From Ascaphus truei (lineage: Eukaryota; Chordata; Amphibia; Anura; Ascaphidae): 64,000 nucleotides of DNA. Shown in pieces: positions 11,527 to 21,606 of this stretch. The stretch covers positions 46,082,483 through 46,146,482 of the forward strand of contig CM071568.1 of the NCBI GenBank assembly GCA_036426205.1, written 5' to 3'. Each line of letters opens with the position of its first letter. Position 1 is the first letter of the stretch. The translations under genes were made by a program, and so were the position numbers. The notes under the pieces were generated by a model. That model saw only the letters and a list, made by a program, of their open reading frames with translations. It searched no databases and was not told the origin of the DNA.

Positions 11527-11852
11527 GGCTGCGCCCATGTTGAATTGTGCCGGGCGGAGGCGCGCTGAGGCAGAGGGAAAGCGGGTGCTTTCCCTGGCCT
11601 TAGACCACGCACCGTCCGGGGGCGTGTTGGGGGGGGGGGGGCTGTCACGTCACGGAGCTCGTACGCCCTCATTGGGCGCTCCCTTGAGCGCTTGAATTTA
11701 AAATTTTTCTAAGACTTGCGCTTCCTCACGCTTGCAGAAGCATAAGTGAGCCCCTGCTAAAGCCGCTCTCATTGCGGCTGCAGGGGCTCAGTGCCGAGCC
11801 GCAGCGCGCCTCAGCACGGCTCAGTGCATAAGCGCTGACCATGCCCGAGGCC
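11527..11852. mobile_element. Harbinger-like MITE with TTA duplication
   Basis: TTA flanks both sides (11524-11526 and 11853-11855). The ends are GGCTGCGCCCATG on the left and, inverted, GGCCTCGGGCATG on the right. The inside is GC-rich with a G run near 11632 and GCTGCAGGGGCTCA-type inverted blocks. TWA duplications and ends beginning GG are typical of PIF/Harbinger elements. Confidence 0.7.
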
Positions 11853-12322
11853 TTAGTCTTCAGAGAGAGCTGAGAGAGATAGCAAGCCAAGAAGAGTTCT
11901 CTCCCTCCTGCCGTGCCTGGGTAAGGAGGGGGGGGGGGGAATCAAGCTGTCATGAGCAGAAGGGCAGAGAGCATATCAGGTCTATCATGTTCTGCTGTAT
12001 GCTGTGTATGCTGCCCTGAATAAAGATCCACAGAAAAGAAGCTGCTGTGTGTGTCCCTGTTCCTGGTGTCTGGAGAATGGAGTGTCAGTTTGGGCCTCTC
12101 CTCTGGAGACCCCATGGGATCCCTACTGGCTGGAGGCGCTGTGCACCCTGAGAGAACAAGGTAACCCCACACCTCCAAGTCCCTGTCCTGGGTTCTCCCC
12201 ACAACACCGCGGAGCACTCAGCCCTCCTGTATTCCAGCAGGTCACAGCACCAAGACCACTCAGAGTGACCAGAAGGAGTGTACCCCCCAATCGCATGTCG
12301 GGTGGGGTACCATGGAAGGGTT

Positions 12323-12325
<3 letters not shown>

Positions 12326-12375
<50 letters not shown>
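12326..12375. repeat. (AT)n microsatellite
   Basis: About 24 uninterrupted AT units. Confidence 0.98.
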
Positions 12376-12379
<4 letters not shown>

Positions 12380-12539
12380 ACGTGTACATTTCTACACCTA
12401 CCCACACCATTATGATACACTCCCACACACACTTTTTGTAAAGCGCTGTATACACTGTGGGCGCTTTAAAATGTATATTTACACACATACACACATATAC
12501 ACACACATACTCTTACATCACTAACATTCAGGGACCATT

Positions 12540-12748
12540 TAACACCTTAAGTCATAAATCGCATACTGCACAGGGGGGAGGGATAGGCTTCAGTCAGATA
12601 CATTCCAGGATGCACTGTTTTTAAGTTAAACCTTTCTTGCTTTATCGATTGTAACACCGCGGGAAGAAGAGATCAGTGTATCTCGAAAGCTCGCACAAAT
12701 AAAAGCATTTTGTGGGTTTTTGTCACTCTTTTTACCCACCATAACTTA
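12540..12748 (+). mobile_element. PLE-like short repeat with hammerhead-like fold
   Basis: At 12650-12696 the + strand reads CGGGAAGA, then the hairpin AGAT-CAGTGT-ATCT, then CGAAAGCTCGC. It ends with CTTTTTACCCACCATAACTT at 12727-12746, the same end (CACCATAACTT) as the elements at 13185-13510 and 13560-14180 on the other strand. A close copy on the - strand lies in the palindrome at 53525-54060. Confidence 0.55.
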
Positions 12749-12779
12749 ACTAAGTATAATAATAATGTGAGTATGTGTT

Positions 12780-13085
12780 ATTGTGTCTAATATATAACCA
12801 TCTATATTATCTATATATCCTAAAATATATATATATACATATCTATATATACATATACTATCATAAAATATCTCTATATCTCTATTTCTCTCTACCTCAA
12901 TCTACATACTCTAGAGATATATATGTGTAATAGGTTGTCTACCACTGTCTATATATGTATGTATGTATATGTATGTGTGTGTATACACACACACACATAC
13001 ACACACGTGTGTATATATTATATATATTACATATTCTATATATTTATACTGTATATATTATATGTATATTATATATTCTATATAT

Positions 13086-13124
<39 letters not shown>

Positions 13125-13180
13125 CATAATATATATATATATATATACATAATATATATAATATATATTTTAAGTTATGG
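12780..13180. repeat. AT-rich compound microsatellite region
   Basis: Mixed (TA)n, (GTATGT)n, (CACACA)n and degenerate TATATC repeats. Open frames across it are artefacts of the repeats. Confidence 0.9.
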
Positions 13181-13184
13181 TGTG

Positions 13185-13510
13185 TGAAAAAGGCAACAAA
13201 AAACCTCCCAACGTTCGCATATAGCCAATATCACTTGTGAGCACGTTCACATGTCTCAGACAGGTCTGCACCCCTGCCTTTCAACCATTATCACCTAGCA
13301 TACAGTGCTCCCACTGTAGCAAGGGATTCTGGGAAATGATATGCAAATGAGTACACAATGTGTCGTCACCTTTTGCCTGGAATATCCATACACATGGAGC
13401 CCATTTAATCTGATGCATCGCCGCACACACATCTTTTAAGAACAGTATGGGACTAGCAAAGCAAGTCAAGCCACACATGTTTCAATCTTGATGGGTATCA
13501 TCAGTGTGAG
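13185..13510 (-). mobile_element. Hammerhead-bearing short retroelement, copy 1
   Basis: Read on the - strand, it starts with a hammerhead-like module (13472-13508) and continues through the blocks TTCCCAGAATCCCTTGC and GACATGTGAACGTGCTCAC. It ends in GCCTTTTTCACACACCATAA. A second copy lies directly next to it (13560-14180), a + strand copy is at 54125-54305 and a split copy at 38990-39571. It carries no coding sequence. I infer a PLE-type long-terminal-repeat unit or a PLE-mobilised element. Confidence 0.6.
13472..13508 (-). ncRNA. Decayed hammerhead ribozyme motif with intact CTGATGA box
   Basis: On the - strand: CACA, CTGATGA (13498-13504), a 14-base stem-loop II region that now pairs poorly, GAAA (13480-13483), CATG, then TGTG, which can pair with CACA. 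The UH cleavage position is missing, so it is probably inactive. The exact box 1 and GAAA match the type I hammerhead core. Confidence 0.5.
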
Positions 13511-13628
13511 GTTGGTCTATACTTGCTTTGCAATATTTCTAGGCTGGGTAGGTTTACCATATACATTTTAAGTTATGGTGGGTGAAAAAGGCGACAGAAC
13601 CTCCACCGTTAGCATATAGCCAATAAAG

Positions 13629-13821
13629 CAGGCCTGCACAACTCCAGGCCTCGAGAGCTGCAAACATGCCAGTTTTTCAGGATATCCCTACTTCAGCACA
13701 GCTGGCTCAATTAGTGGCTCAGTCATACTGAGCCACTAATTGAGCCAGCTGTGCTGAAGTAGGGATATCCTGAAAACCTGGCATGTTTGCAGCCCTCGAG
13801 GACTGGAGTTGTGCAGGCCTG
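13629..13821. mobile_element. hAT MITE with perfect 8-bp target duplication
   Basis: It begins CAGGCCTGCAC and ends GTGCAGGCCTG, flanked by CAATAAAG at 13621-13628 and 13822-13829. The interior is an almost perfect palindrome centred near 13727, with the CAGGATATCCCTACTTCAGC blocks of the family at 2215 and 8516 but different outer ends. The exact duplication makes the hAT assignment secure and shows that it entered an existing repeat. Confidence 0.9.
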
Positions 13822-14075
13822 CAATAAAGAATATCACTTGTGAGCACATTCACATGTCTTTGACAGGTCTGCAACCCCGCCTTTCAACCATTATCACCTA
13901 GCATACAGTGTTCCCACTGCAGCAAGGAATTCTGGGAAATGACATGCAAATGAGCACACTGTGCCACCTTTTGCTTTAAATCCATTTTGACATGGACCCC
14001 TATAAGCTTATGCTTGCTGCATTGCACAGCTTTACAGCATAGCCTGGGTTAAGATGCATAGCCAGTATACCTACC

Positions 14076-14115
14076 CACAGACAGCTGTTTCGACCTTTTG
14101 GGTCTCATTAGTGTG
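14076..14115 (-). ncRNA. Candidate type I hammerhead ribozyme
   Basis: On the - strand, in order: stem I CACA (14112-14115), box CTAATGA (14105-14111; the consensus is CTGATGA), stem II GACC-CAAAA-GGTC (14092-14104, perfect), GAAA (14088-14091), self-complementary CAGCTG (14082-14087) as stem III, TC (14080-14081) as the UH cleavage position, and TGTG (14076-14079) closing stem I. The only departure from the core is the G-to-A in box 1. Such short stem III folds are known from PLE hammerheads, which are thought to act as dimers. Activity is unproven. Confidence 0.7.
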
Positions 14116-14203
14116 AGGCTGGTTATACTGGCTTTGCAATTTGAAGATTGGATAGGTATCCACCACACATTAAATTATGGTGGATATATACTGTATATAT
14201 CTA

Positions 14204-15053
14204 TACAAAAACACAAAAAAGAAAGCGCCCGATCCTAGTGCAATATGTCCAAAAAAGTATACATTTATTTCCCTAAAAAATCCAACAAAGTGCTAACTCA
14301 CAACAACAGATTAAAAAGAGCGTTTTTAGATATACTCTCATGCACCGGATGAGGATACAGCTACTCAGCTCACTCCGTGTCTTCACCGCATGGACTGCAG
14401 TGCTCCACTGGGTCTGCGTCAGCAGGAACTCAGGAAGTGACACTGTAGTTCAGATAGTCCTCCGAAACAAGGCTGGTGTGAAACAAGTTCCGGGCACAAT
14501 GTGTACCGTATCTGAGCTGGAAATAGTTTGCCTCTTTCATTTAATAAGTCCAAGATGCAGCATGTAAGTACCCCACTTCAGCAACCAACATACACCCTAC
14601 GCGTTTCTTCAAATTACGTGATTTCATTAAATCACGTAATGTGAAGAAACGCGTAGGGTGTATGTTGCGTTGCTGAAGTGGGTACTTACCTGCTGCACCT
14701 TGGACTTATTAAACGAAAGAGGCAACTATTTCCAGCTCAGATACGGTACACATTTGTGCCCGGACCTTGTTTCACACCAGCCTTGTTTCCGGAGGACTAT
14801 CTGAACTACAGTGTCACTTCCTGAGTTCCTGCTTGACGCAGACCCAGTGGAGCACTCCAGATCCATGCGGTGAAGACACGGAGTGAGCTGAGTAGCTGTA
14901 TCCTCATCCGGTGCATGAGTATATCTCATAAAACGCTCTTTTTAATCTGTTGTTTGTGAGTTAGCATTTTGTTGGATTTTTTAGGGAAATAAATGTATAC
15001 TTTTTTGGACATATTGCACTTGGATCGGGCGCTTTCTTTTTTGTGTTTTTGTA
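14204..15053. repeat. 850-bp inverted repeat, head-to-head dimer of a PLE-like element
   Basis: Left arm 14204 to about 14627 and right arm about 14637-15053 are inverted copies with few differences. They meet at the hairpin TTACGTGATTT/AAATCACGTAA. Each arm carries GAAACGCGTAGGG next to the centre and ends in GATC(C/G)GGGCGC-type sequence and an A or T run at the outside. Open frames in the two arms mirror each other and are not real genes. Confidence 0.9.
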
Positions 15054-15496
15054 CAGATTGGCTTGGAATTCGTTGGTTCCCCGTGGAAGACAGCATGTTC
15101 CTGTTTGCAGCAAGATCTTACTACTGATCCATATTATATTGGACTTTTTTCATCACTTCATGCAATTGTATTATTATTTTATTGTTTTATTCTGTTTTGT
15201 TTTCATTATTTCCCTTGTCCCATCCACTGGTGGTATATGCTACTCTATTCAATTTTTATATATACCAGCAATATATAGACATACATTTAATATATATATT
15301 TTTATATTTTTTATGTAATTATATATATATATTTTTTATATTTGATCTTGTTTGTTACATCATCTGATTGATACCTATTACATCCTATATTAATTGGTTC
15401 ATATAATTATTATATTGTTATACCTTTTAGCTGGGGATTGGTTCACATTATAAGGCGCAGTCTTATTTGTTTTTTTATATATATATATATCTATAT

Positions 15497-16170
15497 CTCA
15501 AACAAAAAAAAGCACATGTTCCAACAAATATACCAATACTGTATTTAAAGGGTATAATCCATAACAGATGTGTACACTAAATTAATTGCTTGTATGAAAA
15601 CTTGATAGTGTATAATACACACTTTAACCCCCTGCATGTATTTGAAGTGCATATATTGTGAGTCCAAGTCCTGTAAATGCTTTGCACAGTGTGTAAAAGA
15701 GTTGAAGGGAGGAAGATGCAAGATGGGGGTCAACCTCCTGGTTCCTTGTAGGTCTAATGGTGCTAGTTGCAATTTTTGCACCACAGACACAATTCCATAG
15801 ACCGTTCCTTACCCCGCATCATCTGGCACAGGTTTGCTGTCACCGATTCGAAGCAAACGTATTTTGAATGCTGTATGAGAACCTCGTTAGGCGCATCCTG
15901 GCATAGCATCCTACGCAAAGGAAGTTGTATAAAAGCCGGCAGGAGCAGTGCAGGTAGTGAGCCCACAGGGCGTCCGTTCTCCGTGTGCCTCAATCACGGA
16001 TATGCGTCCGGTTTCTCTGCTCGCTGCTCAGTCAAGGAAATGACAACCAGCTGCAGGCACAGTTTTACAGTAGGGATGGAGGTCTCAGCAATGCAGCTTG
16101 GATTTAGCAAAAGACACAGGTTCCAAAAAATCGCCCAACGCATTTTGTCTTGCGACTTCCTCAGGCATAT
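15497..16170 (-). mobile_element. Non-autonomous PLE-like element
   Basis: Read on the - strand, it opens with a hammerhead-like module (16132-16166) and runs about 640 bp to a GTGCTTTTTTTTGTTTGAG end at 15497. The arrangement matches 10829-11265 and 47265-47665. Open frames on both strands inside it have no recognisable domains. Confidence 0.5.
16132..16166 (-). ncRNA. Hammerhead-like module, decayed
   Basis: On the - strand: GCC, TGAGGAA, stem II GTC-GCAA-GAC, AAAA in place of GAAA, TGCG, TT and GGGC, which can pair with GCC. The order of parts is that of a type I hammerhead, but box 1 and the GAAA are both changed, so it should be inactive. Confidence 0.4.
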
Positions 16171-16932
16171 AAGCAGCAATGAATGATGGGAGTATTTAAA
16201 CCCCAGCCTTTTATAACATCCCAAAATACTAATTATTGGCTATACTTGGAAGCACCCAAGTCATGCACTGACAGCAAATAAAGTGAACCTATTTTCATGT
16301 TTCAAATGTTGGAGGGTTTGTGCCAAGGCTAATTAGTGTCTGTCTTATCAAATAATGCAACAAAAAACGGCAAAAAATGTAGCATATGAAATATAATTAT
16401 GCGTTAACTTGAATTTATTCTTTGTCTTACATTCAACTGCCAGTGAGTCCAATTTACCATAGTTGATATAGAGCGCATTTTTTACATGTGTAATTGTTGG
16501 TTATTTCTGTTAATGACACACTGTCAAGTATTGGAACTTGATTCATAGATCTTTCATATCTTTAATAAAGAAAAAAAAAGAATATATATATAATATATAT
16601 ATATAATGGTTTTTTTTATTTTTTTCCCCTGTGGTCAATAAAGCAAAGGTGACCATTTAAAGGTATTTATTAACTAGCCATTATTAGTGTTGTGGTCAAA
16701 CTGTCCACCAGACATATGGATGTCCTTTTGTGTAGCTTGCAATAGAAGTTTCATTACCTATCTTGAAAGGTGAGTACTTTGGATAACCTCTGTTCTTTTG
16801 TAAAGATAAGCTTTTCTGTGTGTTGACACACAGACCCAAACATGCACATGTCTGTGATACTTTACCTATCATGTTGTAATCTCAAGATTCTCTTACAGAA
16901 CTAGTGTTCTATTTGCGTTTCTTTGTTGATAG
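16171..16932. other. Intronic sequence, nothing recognised
   Basis: This is the end of an 8.8-kb VPS13B intron. It contains a short (TA)n tract near 16580-16605 and no other structure that I can name. Confidence 0.5.
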
Positions 16933-17020
16933 GAGACATACACAGAGATAGCCGGAATGCAGAGGTTTGGAGCATTCTACATGGATTACCTGTACACAAT
17001 GGAAAGAACTAGTGGCAAAG
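16933..17020 (+). CDS. VPS13B: VPS13B exon, 29 codons plus 1 base
   Basis: The acceptor is TTGTTGATAG and the donor AAAG|GTACAA; it enters in phase 0 and leaves in phase 1. The product ETYTEIAGMQRFGAFYMDYL is followed by YTMERTSGK and a split glycine codon. The human text of this block differs by about one residue. Its intron upstream is the longest completed by two visible exons after the L1-bearing one, and it is filled with repeats. Confidence 0.95.
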
Positions 17021-18950
17021 GTACAAGCTTCTTTTCCTTGTGTTTGTCCTCCCTTGAATAACAGAAACAAATACTTCCTCCAGTGCCACCTGGTCCTTGA
17101 CCGTCTGTCCTCGCTTTTACCTCAGATTTACCTTAGGGGGTTGCCGGTTTTCTGTTGGGTAGCTAGTCCTATAGAGTTGTGTTTTAATGTTCTGTTTTGT
17201 ATAGTTTGTAGAGCCAATAAATAACACAACTGCAATAACGCTTGCAAGCATTTAGTATTGTATATTACTTGACGCAATTGATATATTTTTTAAAAAGGAT
17301 GTCCAAAGCCCTAATCCGACCATGCTATAGCTCTATCATAAGCTGTCTGTAGATCTGCATCCACCCTCTCATCTGCTCATACTTCATCAAAGTTCTTTAA
17401 ACAAATACCTTGCAGTTAGACCTAAACTCTGTGTGTTTATCATAGTTAGAAGTACACTTATTGTAGTAGTCAAACATTTTAAAAGTACATTTATATTGAT
17501 ACCTGCAGTCCCAACAATGGTAGGCATACAAGATAATGTTTGTGTTAATAAGGAAGAAGTTTAATATAGTATCCTATCTGATCTATAGTACTTGAGCATG
17601 TATGGACGATACGTTGTTTGGGTGGTCGGGTGTTTTTCATATGCCATTCATATGACCGTAGCTTCTTTTCACCTGTTCAAAGCTCTTTGCTACACTGAAG
17701 CTAATGTTTGTTACAAAATTAGAATCTGTCTTTAAAAAATATAGTGGAATGGGTATCACACATTGACCACACTTTAAAAAAGGTTATGTATTGTAAATAT
17801 AAGGACAGGTGATAAGTTTCCTGTGTCTATCGTCTGGTTTCCATGTTGAACATCTTTTGCCAACTATTTTATCTTAAACTAACATTTCTGATACCAGGGT
17901 CACTTAAAAAAAAAAACTTAAAGAAATTTGCATTGTATTAATATTTCAAATTAATATTTTTGAAAACGGTGATTTTAAATTAGGAGAGCGGTTTCTGTCC
18001 CACTGCATAATAAAGTTTGCAAATATTTTGTAGTATAAATAAGACCACAAAATCAACATTTGTTGTAGATTCAGGTGTATAGAAAAACGTAGAAAGCAGC
18101 ACACAGCTATCTATGTTAATGTATTTTTATATCTTTACTGAAGATGTGATTTACCGTGATCCAGTTACTTGAGCACACTTGCCCCTCTTTTGAACGTATT
18201 GTTGTAGACGTAGAGTCATGTTATTTGTATGTAAAATCACATAACTACACAACAGACTACGGTGTTTAAAACCCCATTGTAATACAGTATGCTGTGGAAC
18301 ATGGTGGTGTTGCCACATTCCATCTGATAAATAAAATTGCTATTAATGAGTACAGTGGAACCACCAACTGGGAAAATGAACCGAGTCTGTTGACGTCTTT
18401 TGTTAGTGCACACACTGTTTTTAATTAAGAAATGTAAATTTCATTGACAACATGCATTTAAATTAAACCTTCATTTATTGACGTGGCCTCCTAAAATGAA
18501 ACTGTGTGGTCATTTAACTTTTTTTTTATTCATTTGAAAGATACTGTATGTCCCTCCAAACAAACATGGCTGCAGACAGGAAGTTCCTGCCTAACCAATC
18601 ATTATTGTTTACCTCTAAGGTCACTGTTACGGATTGACTTGAAGCGGTCTGACTGCCACCTTTTGCGGAGGGGAAAGATCTCTTCTTAAATAACGTAATT
18701 TGTACTTGAGTGTCATCTGTAGTATGGCAGATGCATACACTGAGAGACACCTTGGCTTGTACCCCTTTGGGGAGAAAAAGGGGGGTTAATTTTTTTGTAT
18801 ACAGAAATGTAATCCTTCAATGACCAAAATCATTGAATTTGTGGCTTCTCTACTGAAATATGGCATTTTAATTGTTTAATTTTGTGTTTTCTTCTGCCAA
18901 ACAATATTTGGGACTGTCGGACATCTATATTAAGTGCTACTCCACAAGAC
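17021..18950. other. Intronic sequence, nothing recognised
   Basis: This is AT-rich sequence with short A and T runs. No exon-like conserved frame, RNA gene or repeat boundary was seen. Confidence 0.5.
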
Positions 18951-19057
18951 ACTTTGGAAGATACATGTTTACTAAGCGGTATAACACCATCTTTCCATTG
19001 CAGCATTGCTTATTAAATATGACCCAGTGTCTTCAAGGTTTGGGATACTCTTGGTCC

Positions 19058-19202
19058 TTATTTACCAAGCAGTGTTCTGCCATAAGAGACCTTCTGGCAC
19101 TAGAAGGCATCTTAAAGCCCATTCAAGTCAATGAGCTGTAAGCGGTCTTCCAGTTTCAGAAGGTACTGTATGGCAGAAAACTGCTTAATAAATATGGGCC
19201 CG
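19058..19202. mobile_element. Foldback MITE, AAGCAGT family
   Basis: Arms CTTATTTACCAAGCAGTGTTC and its diverged complement CTGCTTAATAAATATGGGC are inverted around a CCCATTCAAGTCAATGAGCT centre. A related, shorter copy lies at 31745-31882. No clear target duplication was seen, and the superfamily is unknown. Confidence 0.55.
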
Positions 19203-19500
19203 GAGTGTTCCAAAACTTAGACACTGATACTGCTGTAAAGCCTTAAACCCAATTTGTCCCGTCCTTTCTCCGGGTTTGTACTCTATTTACTTGTATTTAC
19301 TGTATTTAGTACAAGTGGCAGATGTATGTATGCACACATTTAGTAAAAATTACAGATGTATATATGTGATACTCATCAATTCTCCAATAGCTTAGATTAG
19401 CTGTAACAATGGGAGCAGAAGAAATAGCTGTGACCATAGAACCATAGAACATATCTGTTCCTAACTTTGTATGCTGGAAGCAGAGAGAGGTAGTTTGTAA

Positions 19501-19797
19501 GGCTACGTCCATAGTGCAGGTAGCTCGCGCCTAAACAAACACTAGGACTACAATGTATTAGTGCATAGCGTGCGTGCACGTGCGCTTTGCGCTACAAACA
19601 GGTTTGTATTTCTCGCGCGACGGTCTGGTCCCGTGAACAATTTGCCCAACGAGGGCGAACCAGCTCCGTGACCCCGTGACCCCCGACACGCCTTCCTGTC
19701 GCCTGTGCCTGCAGGACAGGATATATCTCCTGCTGCAGGGGAGCGTGTGCTGCGCCGTGGAGCACAGAAGCAAGCTCATTCTACTGTGGACGCTGCA
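19501..19797. mobile_element. Harbinger-like MITE with TAA duplication
   Basis: TAA lies on both sides (19498-19500 and 19798-19800). The ends are GGCTACGTCCATAGTG and, inverted, TGCAGCGTCCACAGTAG. The GC-rich interior has GTGCGTGCACGTGC-type palindromes. It belongs with 4709-5032 by its GCGTCCAC ends. Confidence 0.7.
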
Positions 19798-20307
19798 TAA
19801 CAAACAGAACAGCGCTTCAGAAAACCTTCATGCTGTTCCTATTGAAACACACTTGCACAATGTTGCAATGATTACCTTAAGCTAAGGCTAGTAAGTGTCG
19901 GTGCACAAAAGTAGGATGAAAAGTATAAGTCCCAGTAAGTCCCATGTATTCAGACGAGCTTCAAGACAGTAATGAAATTCATGTATAGATAATTTCATGT
20001 GCATGAATATACTAGGTAATTGATCTGTAGGTGGCTGAATTCATGCAGTAAAACCACTAAGTTACCGGTCATGTGCGGGCATCATCTCCGTTGGAATACA
20101 CGGCAACAGAATGTCAGCAGAAACTGATGTGGTAGTCACGGGATCTCCTTTTTCTTGTGCCATGATCGACGTGATGCAGCTGGTATCCGGTACAAGGTTG
20201 AAGAAAGGAAAAAATGGCGATGCATAGTCGAAGTAATACACCGAGGGCTGTTAAGTAAGCTCTATGAAAAAATGTTTTGGCACATGTAGCACAGGATTAA
20301 AACACAC

Positions 20308-20348
20308 ACTAACGCGTTTCACGCCCGATGGCGCTTTATCAAAGAGTA
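20308..20348 (-). ncRNA. Hammerhead-like module, left arm
   Basis: On the - strand: ACT, TTTGATAAA, stem II GCGCC-ATCG-GGCGT (5 bp with one G-T pair), GAAA, CGCG, TT, AGT. Stem II, GAAA, self-complementary stem III and the UH position are present; box 1 (TTGATAA for CTGATGA) is altered. Confidence 0.5.
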
Positions 20349-20488
20349 GAGGATTCCTAAATGTCTGTCTTCCTCTTTGTAGGATTAGTTAATTGATGCT
20401 TTAATACACAACTTCTTTAACTAAATGTATAAATGTTCTACTGTTGTGTAAAGATGTAAAGAGGAAGACAGGCATTTAAGATTCCTCT

Positions 20489-20528
20489 ACTCTTTGATAA
20501 AGCGCCATCGGGCGTGAAACGCATTAGT
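20489..20528 (+). ncRNA. Hammerhead-like module, right arm
   Basis: This is the inverted partner of 20308-20348, with the same box and stem II. Stem III reads CGCA, so it is weaker than CGCG in the partner. Confidence 0.45.
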
Positions 20529-21011
20529 GTTTTATAATCCTGTGTTACATGTGCTAATACATTTTTCATGAGCTTACTTACCAGCCCTCGGTGTATTACT
20601 TCCGACTATGCACCGCCATTTTTTCTTTCTTCATCCTTGTTTGCTGGAAGCAAGCTGAGAAACAATAGCTAAAACTACAAGAAACTCAGGGGGAAAAAAC
20701 AATACTGTAATATAAATTAGACTAGATATGACCATTTAAGCTCTGCCGTTCTTAAGTTAACTGTATTTATAGCTTTATATTTTTAGCTTTGAATGTTTTC
20801 CTTTTATTTTTGTGCAGCTGTTAGCTTTCAATGTGTGAAGGGCTTTGAGTGCCATTTGGGAGAAAAATACCATAAATAAAGTTGGTATTATTCTTTTTAT
20901 TGTTCTCACCCAAAATATATACAGCATGGCTTCTCAACAGAATTGAACCCCACTCTTGCCCTAACCAGAAGGATTTGTTGTAGTAATGAATTACATTTCA
21001 TATTTCACTAG

Positions 21012-21203
21012 GTTCTGTAAATCAACAGGATTTCCCTTCTGTAAAGACTGAAGAGCCAGGCAATATTCAAGAGATGTCCACTAAGCGTCTTGTTATAGGC
21101 CCCATTGATCTTCGACTGGACAGCAGCTCAGTACACAGAATCATGAAGATGATTGCTTGTTCCCTAGATCATGAATATGAGGCGTACTGCAGTCTAAATC
21201 CTG
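21012..21203 (+). CDS. VPS13B: VPS13B exon, 192 bp
   Basis: The acceptor is TTTCACTAG and the donor CCTG|GTACGT; it enters and leaves in phase 1. The product starts (G)SVNQQDFPSVKTEEPGNIQE, then RLVIGPIDLRLDSSSVHRIM, and ends EYEAYCSLNP. The first third, an acidic linker, is less conserved with human than the GPIDLRLDSS part, as expected for a surface loop followed by a structured stretch of the long beta-groove. Confidence 0.95.
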
Positions 21204-21436
21204 GTACGTTTATTTCATTCTTCTAAGTAACCCAAAATCTATTGCTTTCACATTTCGGTTCTATTAAGAACAACATTCTTGATGGAATCGGAAAAAAAAT
21301 TGCATGAAACTTTTTTTCTTTCGTTTTTAAGACCCTGTGAGTTTCTTGTTTATTCTATTTCTTTGTAGTATTATTATTATTATTTTTTTGCCACATTCAA
21401 GCACAATTTCTTCGTTTGCCTCATTACTTTTCCTAG

Positions 21437-21606
21437 CTGCTGTGGAGGAAAGTAAAGCTTTACCAAGTCCTGAAGAAGTGGCATCGCTGGAAGAATATAT
21501 TCCTACACGGCTGACTTGTGTAACATTGCTGAAATGCACCATTACGATCACTATGGCAGAATTCAACCTACTTGGACATTTAATGCCTGTAATAATGGGT
21601 CAGAAG
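21437..21606 (+). CDS. VPS13B: VPS13B exon, 170 bp
   Basis: The acceptor is CTTTTCCTAG and the donor CAGAAG|GTATGA; it enters in phase 1 and leaves in phase 0. The product has PEEVASLEEYIPTRLTCVTL, then LKCTITITMAEFNLLGHLMP and VIMGQK. The EEVASLEEYIPTR core is the same in human. It lies only 233 bp behind the previous exon. Confidence 0.95.

Larger units (their letters stand above)
13560..14180 (-). mobile_element. Hammerhead-bearing short retroelement, copy 2, split by a hAT MITE
   Basis: This matches copy 1 from the hammerhead module (14076-14115) to the CACCATAACTT end near 13570, in the same orientation. It is interrupted by the 193-bp MITE at 13629-13821. A further stretch with the TTTGCAATTTGAAG..AAATTATGGTGG end lies outside the module at 14120-14180. 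Confidence 0.6.
20191..20640. repeat. Head-to-head inverted pair of a hammerhead-bearing element
   Basis: Left arm about 20191-20385 and right arm about 20450-20640 are inverted copies, separated by about 65 bp. Both contain the CTTTGATAAAGCGCC..GGCGTGAAACGC module and the CACCGAGGGCTG and AATACACCGAGG blocks towards the outside. The modules point away from the centre, as in the pairs at 14204 and 42327. Confidence 0.85.

Noticed and set aside
12004..12441. 145-codon open frame (+) and 115-codon frame (-)
   Set aside because: Both run through the (AT)n tract, which reads as Tyr-Ile repeats; no conserved content.
12900..13180. CRISPR-like regular repeats
   Set aside because: These are eukaryotic TA microsatellites; repeat and spacer structure is absent.
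15767..16186. 139-codon open frame on the + strand
   Set aside because: It lies within a PLE-like non-coding repeat and ends at the hammerhead-like module; content looks random.
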